Below are positions 41,002-49,325 of a stretch of DNA of 64,000 nucleotides, one piece after another. Origin of the DNA: a virus; IMG/VR virus record IMGVR_UViG_3300003177_000020, positions 16,033-80,032 of that record; one strand, 5' to 3'. The notes beneath the pieces are model-generated. The model was not told where the DNA came from. It made no database searches and saw nothing but the letters and a program-made list of their open reading frames with translations. Each line of letters begins with the position of its first letter. Within the stretch, counting starts at the first letter, position 1. The position numbers and the translations under genes are program-made.

Positions 41002-41223
41002 ATGAATGATGATCACTGGAAACTGAGCAGAAAGTTTGATGCGATGCTTGCTCTTTTTGATTCTCATGAGCCAAACAAAAAGCAAAATCCGATACAGGTT
41101 GTTCGAACAGATCCTATCTATGGTGCGCATTTGCGGATTGCTAAAGAAACAATTGAAGAATTGAGAAATGCGGTGATTGGAGAAATGATCTCCATTCGTT
41201 TTCTGTCATGTTGTGTGGTTTAG
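41002..41223 (+). CDS. Small unknown protein (73 aa)
   Basis: The start follows AGGTGCAGCG. The frame runs 83 bases into the convergent thyX gene, which is unusual in this compact but orderly genome; the true end may be shorter or one of the two genes may carry an end change. No family is recognised. Confidence 0.5.
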   Translation: MNDDHWKLSRKFDAMLALFDSHEPNKKQNPIQVVRTDPIYGAHLRIAKETIEELRNAVIGEMISIRFLSCCVV

Positions 41224-42034
41224 TTGTTTGTTTGATTTCTTCTTTGTGTCTCGTCAGTATTTTCCTTAAAAACTGCAATTCCATCTTTGAAAACTTTTCA
41301 GCTTCTTTGGAATAATCAATCCATGCCTCGTAGGATAATGGCATCCATGCGTTAGCGATTATCGCGATAGCTTCAGCAATATCTCTTATTTCTTTTTGTG
41401 CGTGTTGTGATGTACGCAGTTTCAAAAAGTGAAACATGTTCCTTGCTTTCATCGCCACAACAATGTCTGTGTAATTTGCGAGTGGTAGATCAATTCTGGC
41501 TTGTTCTCTTGCAACTCCGAGTTCTAATCTTTCTGTGTAAATAGCATCAATTTCTTTGTGCAGACTTTCTTGTTGCCGTGTGAGTTCTTCGCCTATTTCT
41601 TGGTCGATGAAACCATCCGATCCTTGTTTTGAATCTTCGCTTTGCATTCTCCATTCATGCGGTTGGATCACTTTTTTTAGGTCGATGGCAGGTCTGTATC
41701 GTGTGGAGTATTCATTCAGAGAAAATGTTCTGTGCCTTACGAATTGACGCATGATATCCATTGGTAGTCTGATTTGCAGCATGATTGTTGGCATCTCAAA
41801 TGGAGTGCCATGTTCTTCACGCATCAGCCTCCTAATGAGTCTGCGATCTTGTGTTCTTGTTCTGTTTTCAGTGCTGCGATGTCCAACAAAACAATTTCTG
41901 GCAGCACGGACAACATGTTCATCTCCACCCATCCAGTCCACAACTTTGACGTATCCATGATCTCCGATTGCTATGGCGTGTTCTTCCAGAGTTTTGAGTT
42001 GTTTGATGTTTGCATATTTAGGATATTTGTTCAT
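41141..42034 (-). CDS. thyX: Flavin-dependent thymidylate synthase ThyX
   Basis: The 297-residue protein has the ThyX signature RHRTFSLNEYSTRY and the upstream RTQDRRLIRRLMREEHGTPFE region. It makes dTMP from dUMP with FAD, NADPH and methylene-tetrahydrofolate. The ATG at 42034 is preferred over 42040, because GGG abuts the latter. It overlaps the upstream ribbon-helix-helix gene by 17 bases, so the two are coupled. Confidence 0.92.
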   Translation of the reverse strand: MNKYPKYANIKQLKTLEEHAIAIGDHGYVKVVDWMGGDEHVVRAARNCFVGHRSTENRTRTQDRRLIRRLMREEHGTPFEMPTIMLQIRLPMDIMRQFVRHRTFSLNEYSTRYRPAIDLKKVIQPHEWRMQSEDSKQGSDGFIDQEIGEELTRQQESLHKEIDAIYTERLELGVAREQARIDLPLANYTDIVVAMKARNMFHFLKLRTSQHAQKEIRDIAEAIAIIANAWMPLSYEAWIDYSKEAEKFSKMELQFLRKILTRHKEEIKQTTKPHNMTENEWRSFLQSPHFSILQLFL

Positions 42035-42335
42035 TTTCATCCCTTTCTAGTTTTGCAAGACATGCATCTATCAGCCATGTCGTGCGTGTTGTGGTTTGTG
42101 TTCTGGTATCAATTTGATACAGAAGATCGTGCGAAACCCAGAATGATACTTTTTGTCGGTTTGCCATAAGTTCATGCGCGGATGTTTTATATTTTGAGTT
42201 TGCATTTTGTTTGAATTTTTCGAAGATCGCAGAAATTATCCATTCGCCTAGATGCTGATGTTTTGAAAATGCATCTTTTAGCATTCGCTGTTTGAGTTCT
42301 TTTCCGACTCGAAATTGGATATTAAATTCACGCAT
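42018..42335 (-). CDS. Tandem ribbon-helix-helix protein
   Basis: The 105-residue protein has two similar halves: REFNIQFRVGKELKQRM with a following helix, and RQKVSFWVSHDLLYQID with a following helix (TTWLIDACLAKLERD). Each is like a ribbon-helix-helix unit. It could be a monomeric-type DNA-binding regulator, perhaps of its own operon with thyX. The start follows AAAAAGGAAAATCA. Confidence 0.6.
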   Translation of the reverse strand: MREFNIQFRVGKELKQRMLKDAFSKHQHLGEWIISAIFEKFKQNANSKYKTSAHELMANRQKVSFWVSHDLLYQIDTRTQTTTRTTWLIDACLAKLERDENEQIS

Positions 42336-42414
42336 TGATTTTCCTTTTTGACTGTGATTATATTTTGTCCTACGATTATGCAGACTTATTTTTATGCGTC
42401 AAATGGAGTTGCGT

Positions 42415-42633
42415 ATGGTACAAAATTCAGATGTTGATCATCCCAAACATTACAATACGGGAACCATAGAAACTATCGAATACTTGGAGTCTTTGGGTAT
42501 TGCTGAAGATTTTTGTGTTGGGAATGCGATCAAGTATTTGTCCAGATACAAGCATAAAGGAACCCCAGTGCAGGATTTGAAGAAAGCGCAGTGGTATATT
42601 GAGCGTGCGATCCAATTACAGGGTGAGGGTTGA
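42415..42633 (+). CDS. DUF3310 protein
   Basis: VDHPKHYNTGTIETIEYLES and GNAIKYLSRYKHKGTPVQDLKKAQWYIERAI are the hallmark of DUF3310 phage proteins, whose role is not settled (some are annotated as nucleotide kinases). The ATG at 42415 follows TGGAGTTGCGT; an upstream in-frame start is less likely. Confidence 0.85.
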   Translation: MVQNSDVDHPKHYNTGTIETIEYLESLGIAEDFCVGNAIKYLSRYKHKGTPVQDLKKAQWYIERAIQLQGEG

Positions 42634-42991
42634 GATTTTGAAGTTTGAGCATTTTGAAGTTTTATCACTGGATAGCGAGGAGAAAATACACAAGTTTATT
42701 CAATTCTTGGAAGCCCAAGTTTCAATGGCTCCGAGCAGTGTTTCTTTTTCGTTATCGATAAAAATGACTCGTGATGTTGATTTTACATTTGCAGATGTTG
42801 TACCGCATCCGTGCGTAGTGTTGCATGATTTGGCTGCGAATATATCGGAAGAAAAGGTTGTACAATCACAAGAAAAAGTTGAAAATAAAGTTACAGACAA
42901 CATTGTGGCGAAGAAAGAAGATGTTGTCAGTGATCGCAAAATTGAGATCAAAAAAAGAAGACGAAGAAGGCGTTATGCTATTGATGCCTGA
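42623..42991 (+). CDS. Unknown protein with Arg-rich tail, GTG start (122 aa)
   Basis: The frame overlaps the DUF3310 gene; the GTG at 42623 is the likely start. The product has a mixed N-terminal half and ends EIKKRRRRRRYAIDA. The poly-Arg end recalls the tails of other unrelated proteins in this genome. Function unknown. Confidence 0.6.
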   Translation: MRVEILKFEHFEVLSLDSEEKIHKFIQFLEAQVSMAPSSVSFSLSIKMTRDVDFTFADVVPHPCVVLHDLAANISEEKVVQSQEKVENKVTDNIVAKKEDVVSDRKIEIKKRRRRRRYAIDA

Positions 42992-43872
42992 TCAAAGTTG
43001 AGTTCTATGGTGAGTCCATTGAAGCTATCGAAAAGGATGGTCGGATTTGGGTAAGCCTCAAGAAGATGTGTCAGAACATGGGGGTCAAAGACTCACAGAG
43101 GCAAATTGAAAAAGTGCAGCAAGATCCAACATTTGATGGTGGTTACGGGCTTATGCCTGTGACGTACAAGCAAGGTGGTACGAAAGAAACATTCATGCTT
43201 GATTTAGAGTTTCTGCCATTCTGGCTGGGTTCTATTCAGATCAACCGAGTTCGCAATGGAGAAGTGAAAAAGAAACTTGTTTTGTACAAAAGAGAGTGTG
43301 TGCGTGTGTTGCGAGATCACTTTTTCGGATCACATCAGGAAGATCAAAAACAAGAGATTGGATCGGGTTTGGATGCGATGGCTCTCCAGAACAATTTGCT
43401 GATGCAAAGTATGCAAGCGATGGTGCAGCAGGGGCAGATGCTCGGCACTGTGATCACTGAGTTGAAGGCGACGCAGCGTGAAGCCTATGAAGCCAAACAA
43501 AGAGCCGTTGTTGCTAAAACCAAGGCAGAACAAGCCATCGGTATCGCAAAGCAAGCAAACGAAAAACAAGAAGCATTTGTTGAAGGATTCCGACGCGCAC
43601 TCCCAACACCTACAGCGAATGTTTCAAACCGCACAGAAAGATCATACCTTGTTGAACGTATGCAGATGATCGGTCACGTAACAGGTGATTATCGCGGGTG
43701 CTGGCGGGAGTTGTACAAAGAGTTCAAACACCGTGAGCAGATTGATCTTAAACGACGATCCAAAAATTCCCAAGGAAAGAGCAAATTGGATATTGCAGAA
43801 GATCTTGGAGTGATCGGCAAATTGTATGCTTTATCTTTTGTTCTTTGGGATAATATTCAAGGTGAAAAGTAA
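42988..43872 (+). CDS. Antirepressor-like protein (P22 Ant N-terminal domain), non-standard start
   Basis: The reading frame encodes IKVEFYGESIEAIEKDGR, WVSLKKMCQNMG and LEFLPFWLGSIQINRV. This is the P22_AR_N domain of phage antirepressors, followed by a helical middle and a C-terminal domain with GDYRGCWRELYKEF. The domain begins before the first ATG (43066). Upstream only a CTG at 42988 overlapping the previous stop (GCCTGATC) is available, so translation may start at CTG or arrive from the upstream gene by frameshifting. It lies directly before terL. Confidence 0.65.
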   Translation: MIKVEFYGESIEAIEKDGRIWVSLKKMCQNMGVKDSQRQIEKVQQDPTFDGGYGLMPVTYKQGGTKETFMLDLEFLPFWLGSIQINRVRNGEVKKKLVLYKRECVRVLRDHFFGSHQEDQKQEIGSGLDAMALQNNLLMQSMQAMVQQGQMLGTVITELKATQREAYEAKQRAVVAKTKAEQAIGIAKQANEKQEAFVEGFRRALPTPTANVSNRTERSYLVERMQMIGHVTGDYRGCWRELYKEFKHREQIDLKRRSKNSQGKSKLDIAEDLGVIGKLYALSFVLWDNIQGEK

Positions 43873-43874
43873 CC

Positions 43875-45356
43875 ATGTCTGAACCGCAAGAATTTACAAT
43901 TGATCCTGTGAGTATCGTTGCTGCTGGTGACATTGGACATATCCGATCTATACGCAGAAAGATTAAAGAAAAAAAAGGTTATCTTGCCAGCCGTGTGATG
44001 GATGTTCAGCAGCGGAACAATGCTGTGATTAAGCAGCTAGTCTTGGAAGAAGACAGGATCGATATTCTTGCGCAGCATGTATTAGGTTATGACCCGCAAG
44101 ACATACATCATGAGATGATGGAGTTTCAAAAAACCCATAAGGAAGGGATGATCCTTGCGTGGCGCGGTGCTGCAAAAACAACTTTTTGTACGATCACATT
44201 TGCTATTTTCAATATCATAAAAAACCCAGATATTCGGATACTTCTTGCTTCATCTGCGATTGATCAAGCGCGTGTGTTCTTGAAGTCGATCAAGTTGCAT
44301 TTTGAGACAAACGAACGATTGATCGAGATCTTTGGTGATTTTTTCACAGGAGCGAGATCGTGGACTGAAACGGATATCATTGTTCCGCAGCGCAGATCGT
44401 TTGCAGGTGAATCCACACTTTTGGCTACAGGTATCGGGACTGCGTTACCATCACGTCACTTTGATTTGATCATTGCAGATGACCTTGTTATTCGAAAAAA
44501 TGCCCAAACTGAGCATCTTAGAAAAAAAGTTCATCAGTATTTTTACGAGACTCTGTATCCCACACTAGAATCACCTGATGGCAGACTTTATGTGTTGGGT
44601 ACGCGGTGGCATGAAGAAGATCTGTACAAGTGGTTTGCCGATAATGATTACAAAAACGATCATTTGATTATCAGTGTTTTTGATGAGGATGGTGAGTCAC
44701 GGTGGGCAGAAAAATATCCTAAAGAAAGAATGCAAAAGATCCAACGTGCAAATCCAGATGCTTTTGATCTCCAATACATGTGTCAAACTGGCGCGACGCA
44801 GGGTACAATTTTTACTGAGCATCATTTCCAATATTACGAGGAGTTACCAGCGGGTGTTAGGATTTGGCAGGGTTTGGATTTGGCTATCGGTACAGCTGCA
44901 CACAATGATTTCTTTGCGCACGTTACGATTGCTGTTTGTCCTGAAACAAAAGGTGTGTATTTGGTGTCGTTTCGTTTGAAAAAGTTACAATTCCCACAGC
45001 AAGTAAATTTTATTCGATCACGGTTTCAAGACTATCCTGATACTCAAAAAGTGGTTCTTGAAACCAATTCATATCAAAGGGCAATGTTTCAGCAGTTACG
45101 TCATCAATTCCCTGATATTCCTGTTCTTGGAATACAGACAACAAAGGATAAAATTGCTCGCGCACAAAAGCTGGCTTGGAATGCTACATCCAATCCGATA
45201 TATGTGTTGGAGCGTCATTATAAATTCGTGAAGTTGTTTCTAGGATTCCCACATATTAAGGGATCAAAAGATTTGTTTGATGCATTTGATATTGTCTATA
45301 CACAAGCCACCAAAAAAAGCCGTAGAAGGCGTCGCAGCACACCGTCTTTGATCTAA
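43875..45356 (+). CDS. terL: Terminase large subunit
   Basis: The 493-residue protein has the ATPase motifs AWRGAAKTT (Walker A, about 95-103) and DLIIADDLV (Walker B, about 196-204), an RLYVLGTRWHEEDLY coupling motif, and RNase H-like nuclease acids in WQGLDLAIG (about 333), VLETNS and DLFDAFDIV. The C terminus is Arg-rich (KKSRRRRRS). It translocates DNA into the prohead and cuts the concatemer. It starts 2 bases after the antirepressor-like gene. Confidence 0.92.
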   Translation: MSEPQEFTIDPVSIVAAGDIGHIRSIRRKIKEKKGYLASRVMDVQQRNNAVIKQLVLEEDRIDILAQHVLGYDPQDIHHEMMEFQKTHKEGMILAWRGAAKTTFCTITFAIFNIIKNPDIRILLASSAIDQARVFLKSIKLHFETNERLIEIFGDFFTGARSWTETDIIVPQRRSFAGESTLLATGIGTALPSRHFDLIIADDLVIRKNAQTEHLRKKVHQYFYETLYPTLESPDGRLYVLGTRWHEEDLYKWFADNDYKNDHLIISVFDEDGESRWAEKYPKERMQKIQRANPDAFDLQYMCQTGATQGTIFTEHHFQYYEELPAGVRIWQGLDLAIGTAAHNDFFAHVTIAVCPETKGVYLVSFRLKKLQFPQQVNFIRSRFQDYPDTQKVVLETNSYQRAMFQQLRHQFPDIPVLGIQTTKDKIARAQKLAWNATSNPIYVLERHYKFVKLFLGFPHIKGSKDLFDAFDIVYTQATKKSRRRRRSTPSLI

Positions 45357-45431
45357 TCCTTTTTTTGGTGTTATTATGCAGATCGAATTTGGATACTTGT
45401 GTGTTTTATTCACTCTTAGAGGTAAAGAAAA

Positions 45432-45755
45432 ATGTCCAGTACAGTCGGATCATCTTCGTTTTTCACAAAAGCAAAAGCCACAAATGCAAATCTTGATATT
45501 CGCACAGTTGGCTTCACTCCCAGCAAAGTTGTTGTCAGAAATGCAACTTCAGGTGCCATGCTTGAATGGCAAGAGCATGTCGTTGATGGCGGTGGCTTCA
45601 AGACCGTTGCAGCAGGTACACGATCTTTCGTGACCAGTAATGGTATTTCCTTGTTGGCAGCATCGGGAAGTACTCCTGCTGGTATTCGGATCGGAAACCT
45701 TGCAGATATCAATGATACTGCTGGTGAAGATTTGTACATTGAGTGTTGGAGCTAG
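45432..45755 (+). CDS. Small virion-type protein (107 aa)
   Basis: A beta-rich, Ser/Thr/Gly-rich small protein ending AGIRIGNLADINDTAGED and LYIECWS. This resembles the last segment of small phage head or tail proteins that finish with GF-IG-D-INA-GETIYW-A. The start follows AGAGGTAAAGAAAA. It probably decorates the head, given the position between terL and portal. Confidence 0.65.
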   Translation: MSSTVGSSSFFTKAKATNANLDIRTVGFTPSKVVVRNATSGAMLEWQEHVVDGGGFKTVAAGTRSFVTSNGISLLAASGSTPAGIRIGNLADINDTAGEDLYIECWS

Positions 45756-45810
45756 TCGGTTCCCGTTTTATGTGCTGTTCCCAAAAATGATCAATTTATA
45801 AGGTGTGGTT

Positions 45811-46041
45811 ATGCCAGAAATAAAAAAAGATTTTGGTGAAGGTGGAGCAAATTTGATCCCAAATGATCAATCAGGGTCGCCAAGCCTTGCAGATGTGTTG
45901 CGCGGATCTGTGGATGATGATGCTACACTTCGCACTGCGTTTATTTCGTTGTTGCAAAAATTGGATGCCGATGTGGGTGTTACGGATACCGACTATGAAG
46001 CATCTTTGACGCCAGCAGCTCAAGTTAACACCAAAGGATAA
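45811..46041 (+). CDS. Small virion-type protein (76 aa)
   Basis: The second half (LLQKLDADVGVTDTDYEASL) matches a helix common in small phage head proteins encoded before the portal. The start at ATG 45811 follows AAGGTGTGGTT. Function unknown. Confidence 0.65.
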   Translation: MPEIKKDFGEGGANLIPNDQSGSPSLADVLRGSVDDDATLRTAFISLLQKLDADVGVTDTDYEASLTPAAQVNTKG

Positions 46042-46049
46042 ATCATCGG

Positions 46050-47723
46050 ATGTCGGAGCCTATATCGCTACAAGGCGTTGATTCCAATGGCGTGCCTGTA
46101 AAACTCCGCGCTCGATTGGTGGAGGTAAAACAGCCAATAACAAAAGCTGTTGGTGAGCCAAATCCTGACGCTGCCAGTTCCAATGCTTTAGGTGAGGAAG
46201 AATTATTTTCTCAGCTTGAAGGGCTTAATCGAACGGTTGAGCCACCGTACAACTTGCAGGGTTTGGCTCGCTATCCTCACCGATCCACAATATTGCTTCA
46301 GAATATCAATGCGATGGTTGTGAATACTGTTGGTTTCGGGTGGCAGTTGCGTGAAGTAAAAATGCCTGAAGAAGTGAGGGCAGCGCATAAAACTGAAATT
46401 GAAACTGAGAAATTCAAACTTGAACACTTTTTGAAGCATTGCAATTTTTTCAATTCGTTGACGCATATTCGGAAGCAAGAGCATTTTGACAAATACACAA
46501 CTGGGAACGGTTATGTTGAGATTGTTCGCAGTCCTACAGGCAAAATTGTCAATTTAAATCATGTTCTTGGTCATGCAATCCGTATGACTTACCGAGAAGA
46601 TGACGCGGTTGAAGTTGCCGTGAAGGTCGCACTCCCCCATGAAAACTTCAAAATGCGCACCATATCTTCTTATGTGCGATTCCGACGATATGTCATGTTT
46701 AGAGGATCAACACCTGTGTTTTTCAAGCAAGCGGGTGATCCTCGTATTTTGGACAAACGCACAGGTGAATACACAACTGAAAATTTGCCTATTCGCTATC
46801 GTGCAACAGAATTGATACACAATCGCATTTACGATCCCACAACGCCTTATGGTGTGCCTTATTATATCGGCACTGTTTTAGGTATCGATGGTTCCAGAAA
46901 ATCGGAAGAAATAAATCACAATACTATGAACTCAAATGCGATTCCATCCGCAATGGTGATTGTTGAGAATGGGCAGCTTACTGAAGATTCAATAAAACGA
47001 CTTCAAGAGTTCATTCAGTCGCAAGTTCAGAGTGATACAAATTATTCAAAGTTTTTGTTGATCGAAGGTGAGTCATTGGAAGAAGGATCGATGGCTCCGA
47101 TGAATTTGCGTATTCGTATTGAGCCTATGAAAAGGTTGCAACAAACGGATGAAATGTTCCAAGACTACGATCAAAACAACCGCGAAAAAACACGACAATC
47201 TTTCAGGCTTCCACCTTTGTTTTCTGGCAACGCAAATGATTACAAGCGCGATAATGTTTCGATTCTTCGGGACATTGCGGATGAACAAGTGTTTGCTCCT
47301 GAGCGCGATCATACCGATGATTTGATCAACCGATACGTGCTGAATCCTTTAGGTGTAAAATATCATCGGTTTCGATCTCTGAATCCAAACGTGACTGATG
47401 ACACTGAATTGATACGCTTGATGGGCATGGCAGAGCGTTCAGGTGCGATGACTCCGCGACGTGCAGATCGGATTATTCGGGATGTGTTTGGTGATGATAT
47501 CGGACAGCAACCGCAAGGTATCGATCTGGATATTCCGTTTACAATTCAGTTTGCGAATGCCCAAAATGGTGCGCTTACAAATTTGAATAGCAGCGCGACA
47601 TCGACATCTGATAATCTGCTTGGTGACTTGATGAAATTGAATAAAAGCGTTGACGGATCGGTTATGCTGCCTTTTACGTCGCAGGATGAATTGTTGGAAA
47701 TTTGGAAATCTTGGGAGTCCTAG
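46050..47723 (+). CDS. Portal protein
   Basis: The 557-residue protein is a portal by length, by position after terL, and by content: HKTEIETEKFKLEHFL in the stem region, NHNTMNSNAIPSAMVIVENG, and FRLPPLFSGNANDYKRDN, as in PBSX/SPP1-type portals. It forms the ring through which DNA enters. The start is 8 bases from the gene upstream; the ribosome site is weak (AAAGGATAAATC). Confidence 0.88.
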   Translation: MSEPISLQGVDSNGVPVKLRARLVEVKQPITKAVGEPNPDAASSNALGEEELFSQLEGLNRTVEPPYNLQGLARYPHRSTILLQNINAMVVNTVGFGWQLREVKMPEEVRAAHKTEIETEKFKLEHFLKHCNFFNSLTHIRKQEHFDKYTTGNGYVEIVRSPTGKIVNLNHVLGHAIRMTYREDDAVEVAVKVALPHENFKMRTISSYVRFRRYVMFRGSTPVFFKQAGDPRILDKRTGEYTTENLPIRYRATELIHNRIYDPTTPYGVPYYIGTVLGIDGSRKSEEINHNTMNSNAIPSAMVIVENGQLTEDSIKRLQEFIQSQVQSDTNYSKFLLIEGESLEEGSMAPMNLRIRIEPMKRLQQTDEMFQDYDQNNREKTRQSFRLPPLFSGNANDYKRDNVSILRDIADEQVFAPERDHTDDLINRYVLNPLGVKYHRFRSLNPNVTDDTELIRLMGMAERSGAMTPRRADRIIRDVFGDDIGQQPQGIDLDIPFTIQFANAQNGALTNLNSSATSTSDNLLGDLMKLNKSVDGSVMLPFTSQDELLEIWKSWES

Positions 47724-48197
47724 ATGCGAAAAGAAAAAGTGCAAATACAGAAGTTTGAGTTGCCAAAAAATATGGAGATGCTCGATTTTGCGGGACTTGT
47801 AATGTCTGCAGTTTCGGAAGTTTCAAGGCGTGAGAATAAAGATCTTGGATTAATCGGTATTTTTTCAGATCACATCGTAGTGCAGGATTGGTCAACTGGT
47901 GAAAATTTCAAACTAGATCTGACTGTTTCTGGTTCTAATGTTACTTTGGGTGACAAACTTGTGCCAGTTCAAAAGGTGTTTGTCCCTATTAAAAAAAGAA
48001 TAAATAAATCTTCTGATGCGATGCAAATTATCAATCTGCCTCCTGTTGTGGTGCAGGTTGAAAAGGGAAAATTGACACCTGAATCCATTGCTGTGATTGA
48101 AAAGATCGCATCTGGAACTTTGCCAAGTGTGGATCATGTTGATTTGGATGCTATTGAAAAACGAGAATCTTCAGTAAGCTGGGAAGGTATTTTTTGA
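47724..48197 (+). CDS. Unknown head-region protein (157 aa)
   Basis: It begins directly after the portal stop (TAG-ATG). The product is mixed with a beta-rich middle and ends SVSWEGIF, very like the end of the scaffold-type gene at 50859 (SIWNGIF). Such a shared tail suggests a common binding partner or protease site during head assembly. Confidence 0.7.
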   Translation: MRKEKVQIQKFELPKNMEMLDFAGLVMSAVSEVSRRENKDLGLIGIFSDHIVVQDWSTGENFKLDLTVSGSNVTLGDKLVPVQKVFVPIKKRINKSSDAMQIINLPPVVVQVEKGKLTPESIAVIEKIASGTLPSVDHVDLDAIEKRESSVSWEGIF

Positions 48198-49261
48198 GTT
48201 CACGTCTGCGCAAACTCTCCACTGCTGCTTTTTTGGTGCATGATGAATTGTGTCGTGTGACAAAAGCAGATCCTATTGCTTCCACATTTGAAATTGACAA
48301 AAAAATTGTGAAAGCTGTCACACAGGCATGGTCGCAGGTGGCTTCAAAAAGTATCAAACCTGCAGTTGTGCAATTGATCCAGTCGAAACCTACCGCAAAA
48401 AGTATCGCTTTGTTTTCTGAAAAATTAGGTGTGAAGTTGGCGAAGCCTCTTACATCAAAACAAATTGATGCTATTCAAATTCAAATACAAAAAATATTTG
48501 CAATTTCTAAAAAGGCAGCATCCAAGCAAGCCAAGATTTCATTTAATTTTGCACAAGCAGATGCGGATGCCGTTGCGCTTATCAATCGCCAGCAGGTGTT
48601 CTGGATTGGTGATTTTTACGACGCACATTTATCGGCACGCATACAGGCTGTGGCAAAGGATATTCTTATCGAGCAGGGTTTGGATCGCAAGGATGCAGGA
48701 CGTGTATTAGAGGACGCAGTTTCTAAGGAATTTGGGCTTGCAGGTGAGACCAGATCCGAGTTTGCGCCAACTGTTCCTGCGCGGTATGCAGGGAACCCAT
48801 CTTTGTATTTTGATGCCGTTGTAAGCACGTCAGCACATCAATCCAGAACATTTGGGAAGGTTTCAGCATTCAATGATGCGGGGATTCAAACGATCCAGTT
48901 GATCAATCCCCTTGATCGCAGGACAGGTGTGATTTGTCAGCAACTTGCTGGGCAGGTTTTTACAACTGAGATTGCTGTGGATCATATGAACGGTGTTCTT
49001 GGTGCGAAAGATCCAAAGGATATTAAAAATATTGCGCCTTGGCTTTCTGGTTCACAGATTGAATCTATTTTGTCTGGCACACAAGTTGGTAGTCCAGCTG
49101 CCAGTGTGAAGCTATCAAAAGCAGGTGTAATGCTCCCACCGTTTCATGCTTTTTGTAGAACTGAACCTGTTGTTGTATCCGTAGATTTCGACACATCAAA
49201 GCTTCCCACTTCGGTTTCATCTTCTGGGAAAAATAAAGAAATAATACCATTCAAAAAATAG
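48194..49261 (+). CDS. Minor head protein (Mu F / SPP1 gp7-like)
   Basis: The protein starts with TTG overlapping the previous stop (TTGA). Its C-terminal half has the minor capsid pattern: NDAGIQTIQLINPLDRRTGVICQQLAG and later LPPFHAFCRTEP, a Cys/His arrangement as in phage head morphogenesis proteins. The N-terminal half is helical. It is 355 residues long. Confidence 0.75.
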   Translation: MSSRLRKLSTAAFLVHDELCRVTKADPIASTFEIDKKIVKAVTQAWSQVASKSIKPAVVQLIQSKPTAKSIALFSEKLGVKLAKPLTSKQIDAIQIQIQKIFAISKKAASKQAKISFNFAQADADAVALINRQQVFWIGDFYDAHLSARIQAVAKDILIEQGLDRKDAGRVLEDAVSKEFGLAGETRSEFAPTVPARYAGNPSLYFDAVVSTSAHQSRTFGKVSAFNDAGIQTIQLINPLDRRTGVICQQLAGQVFTTEIAVDHMNGVLGAKDPKDIKNIAPWLSGSQIESILSGTQVGSPAASVKLSKAGVMLPPFHAFCRTEPVVVSVDFDTSKLPTSVSSSGKNKEIIPFKK

Positions 49262-49325
49262 TCATATTTGCAGATTATTTACACTGTGGATAAAATAGCG
49301 TTGTTTCTTATAGGGAGTTATGATT

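Noticed and set aside
44155-44185. Atypical Walker A in the large terminase (AWRGAAKTT).
   Set aside because: Large terminases often have non-classical Walker A sequences, and all other motifs are present.
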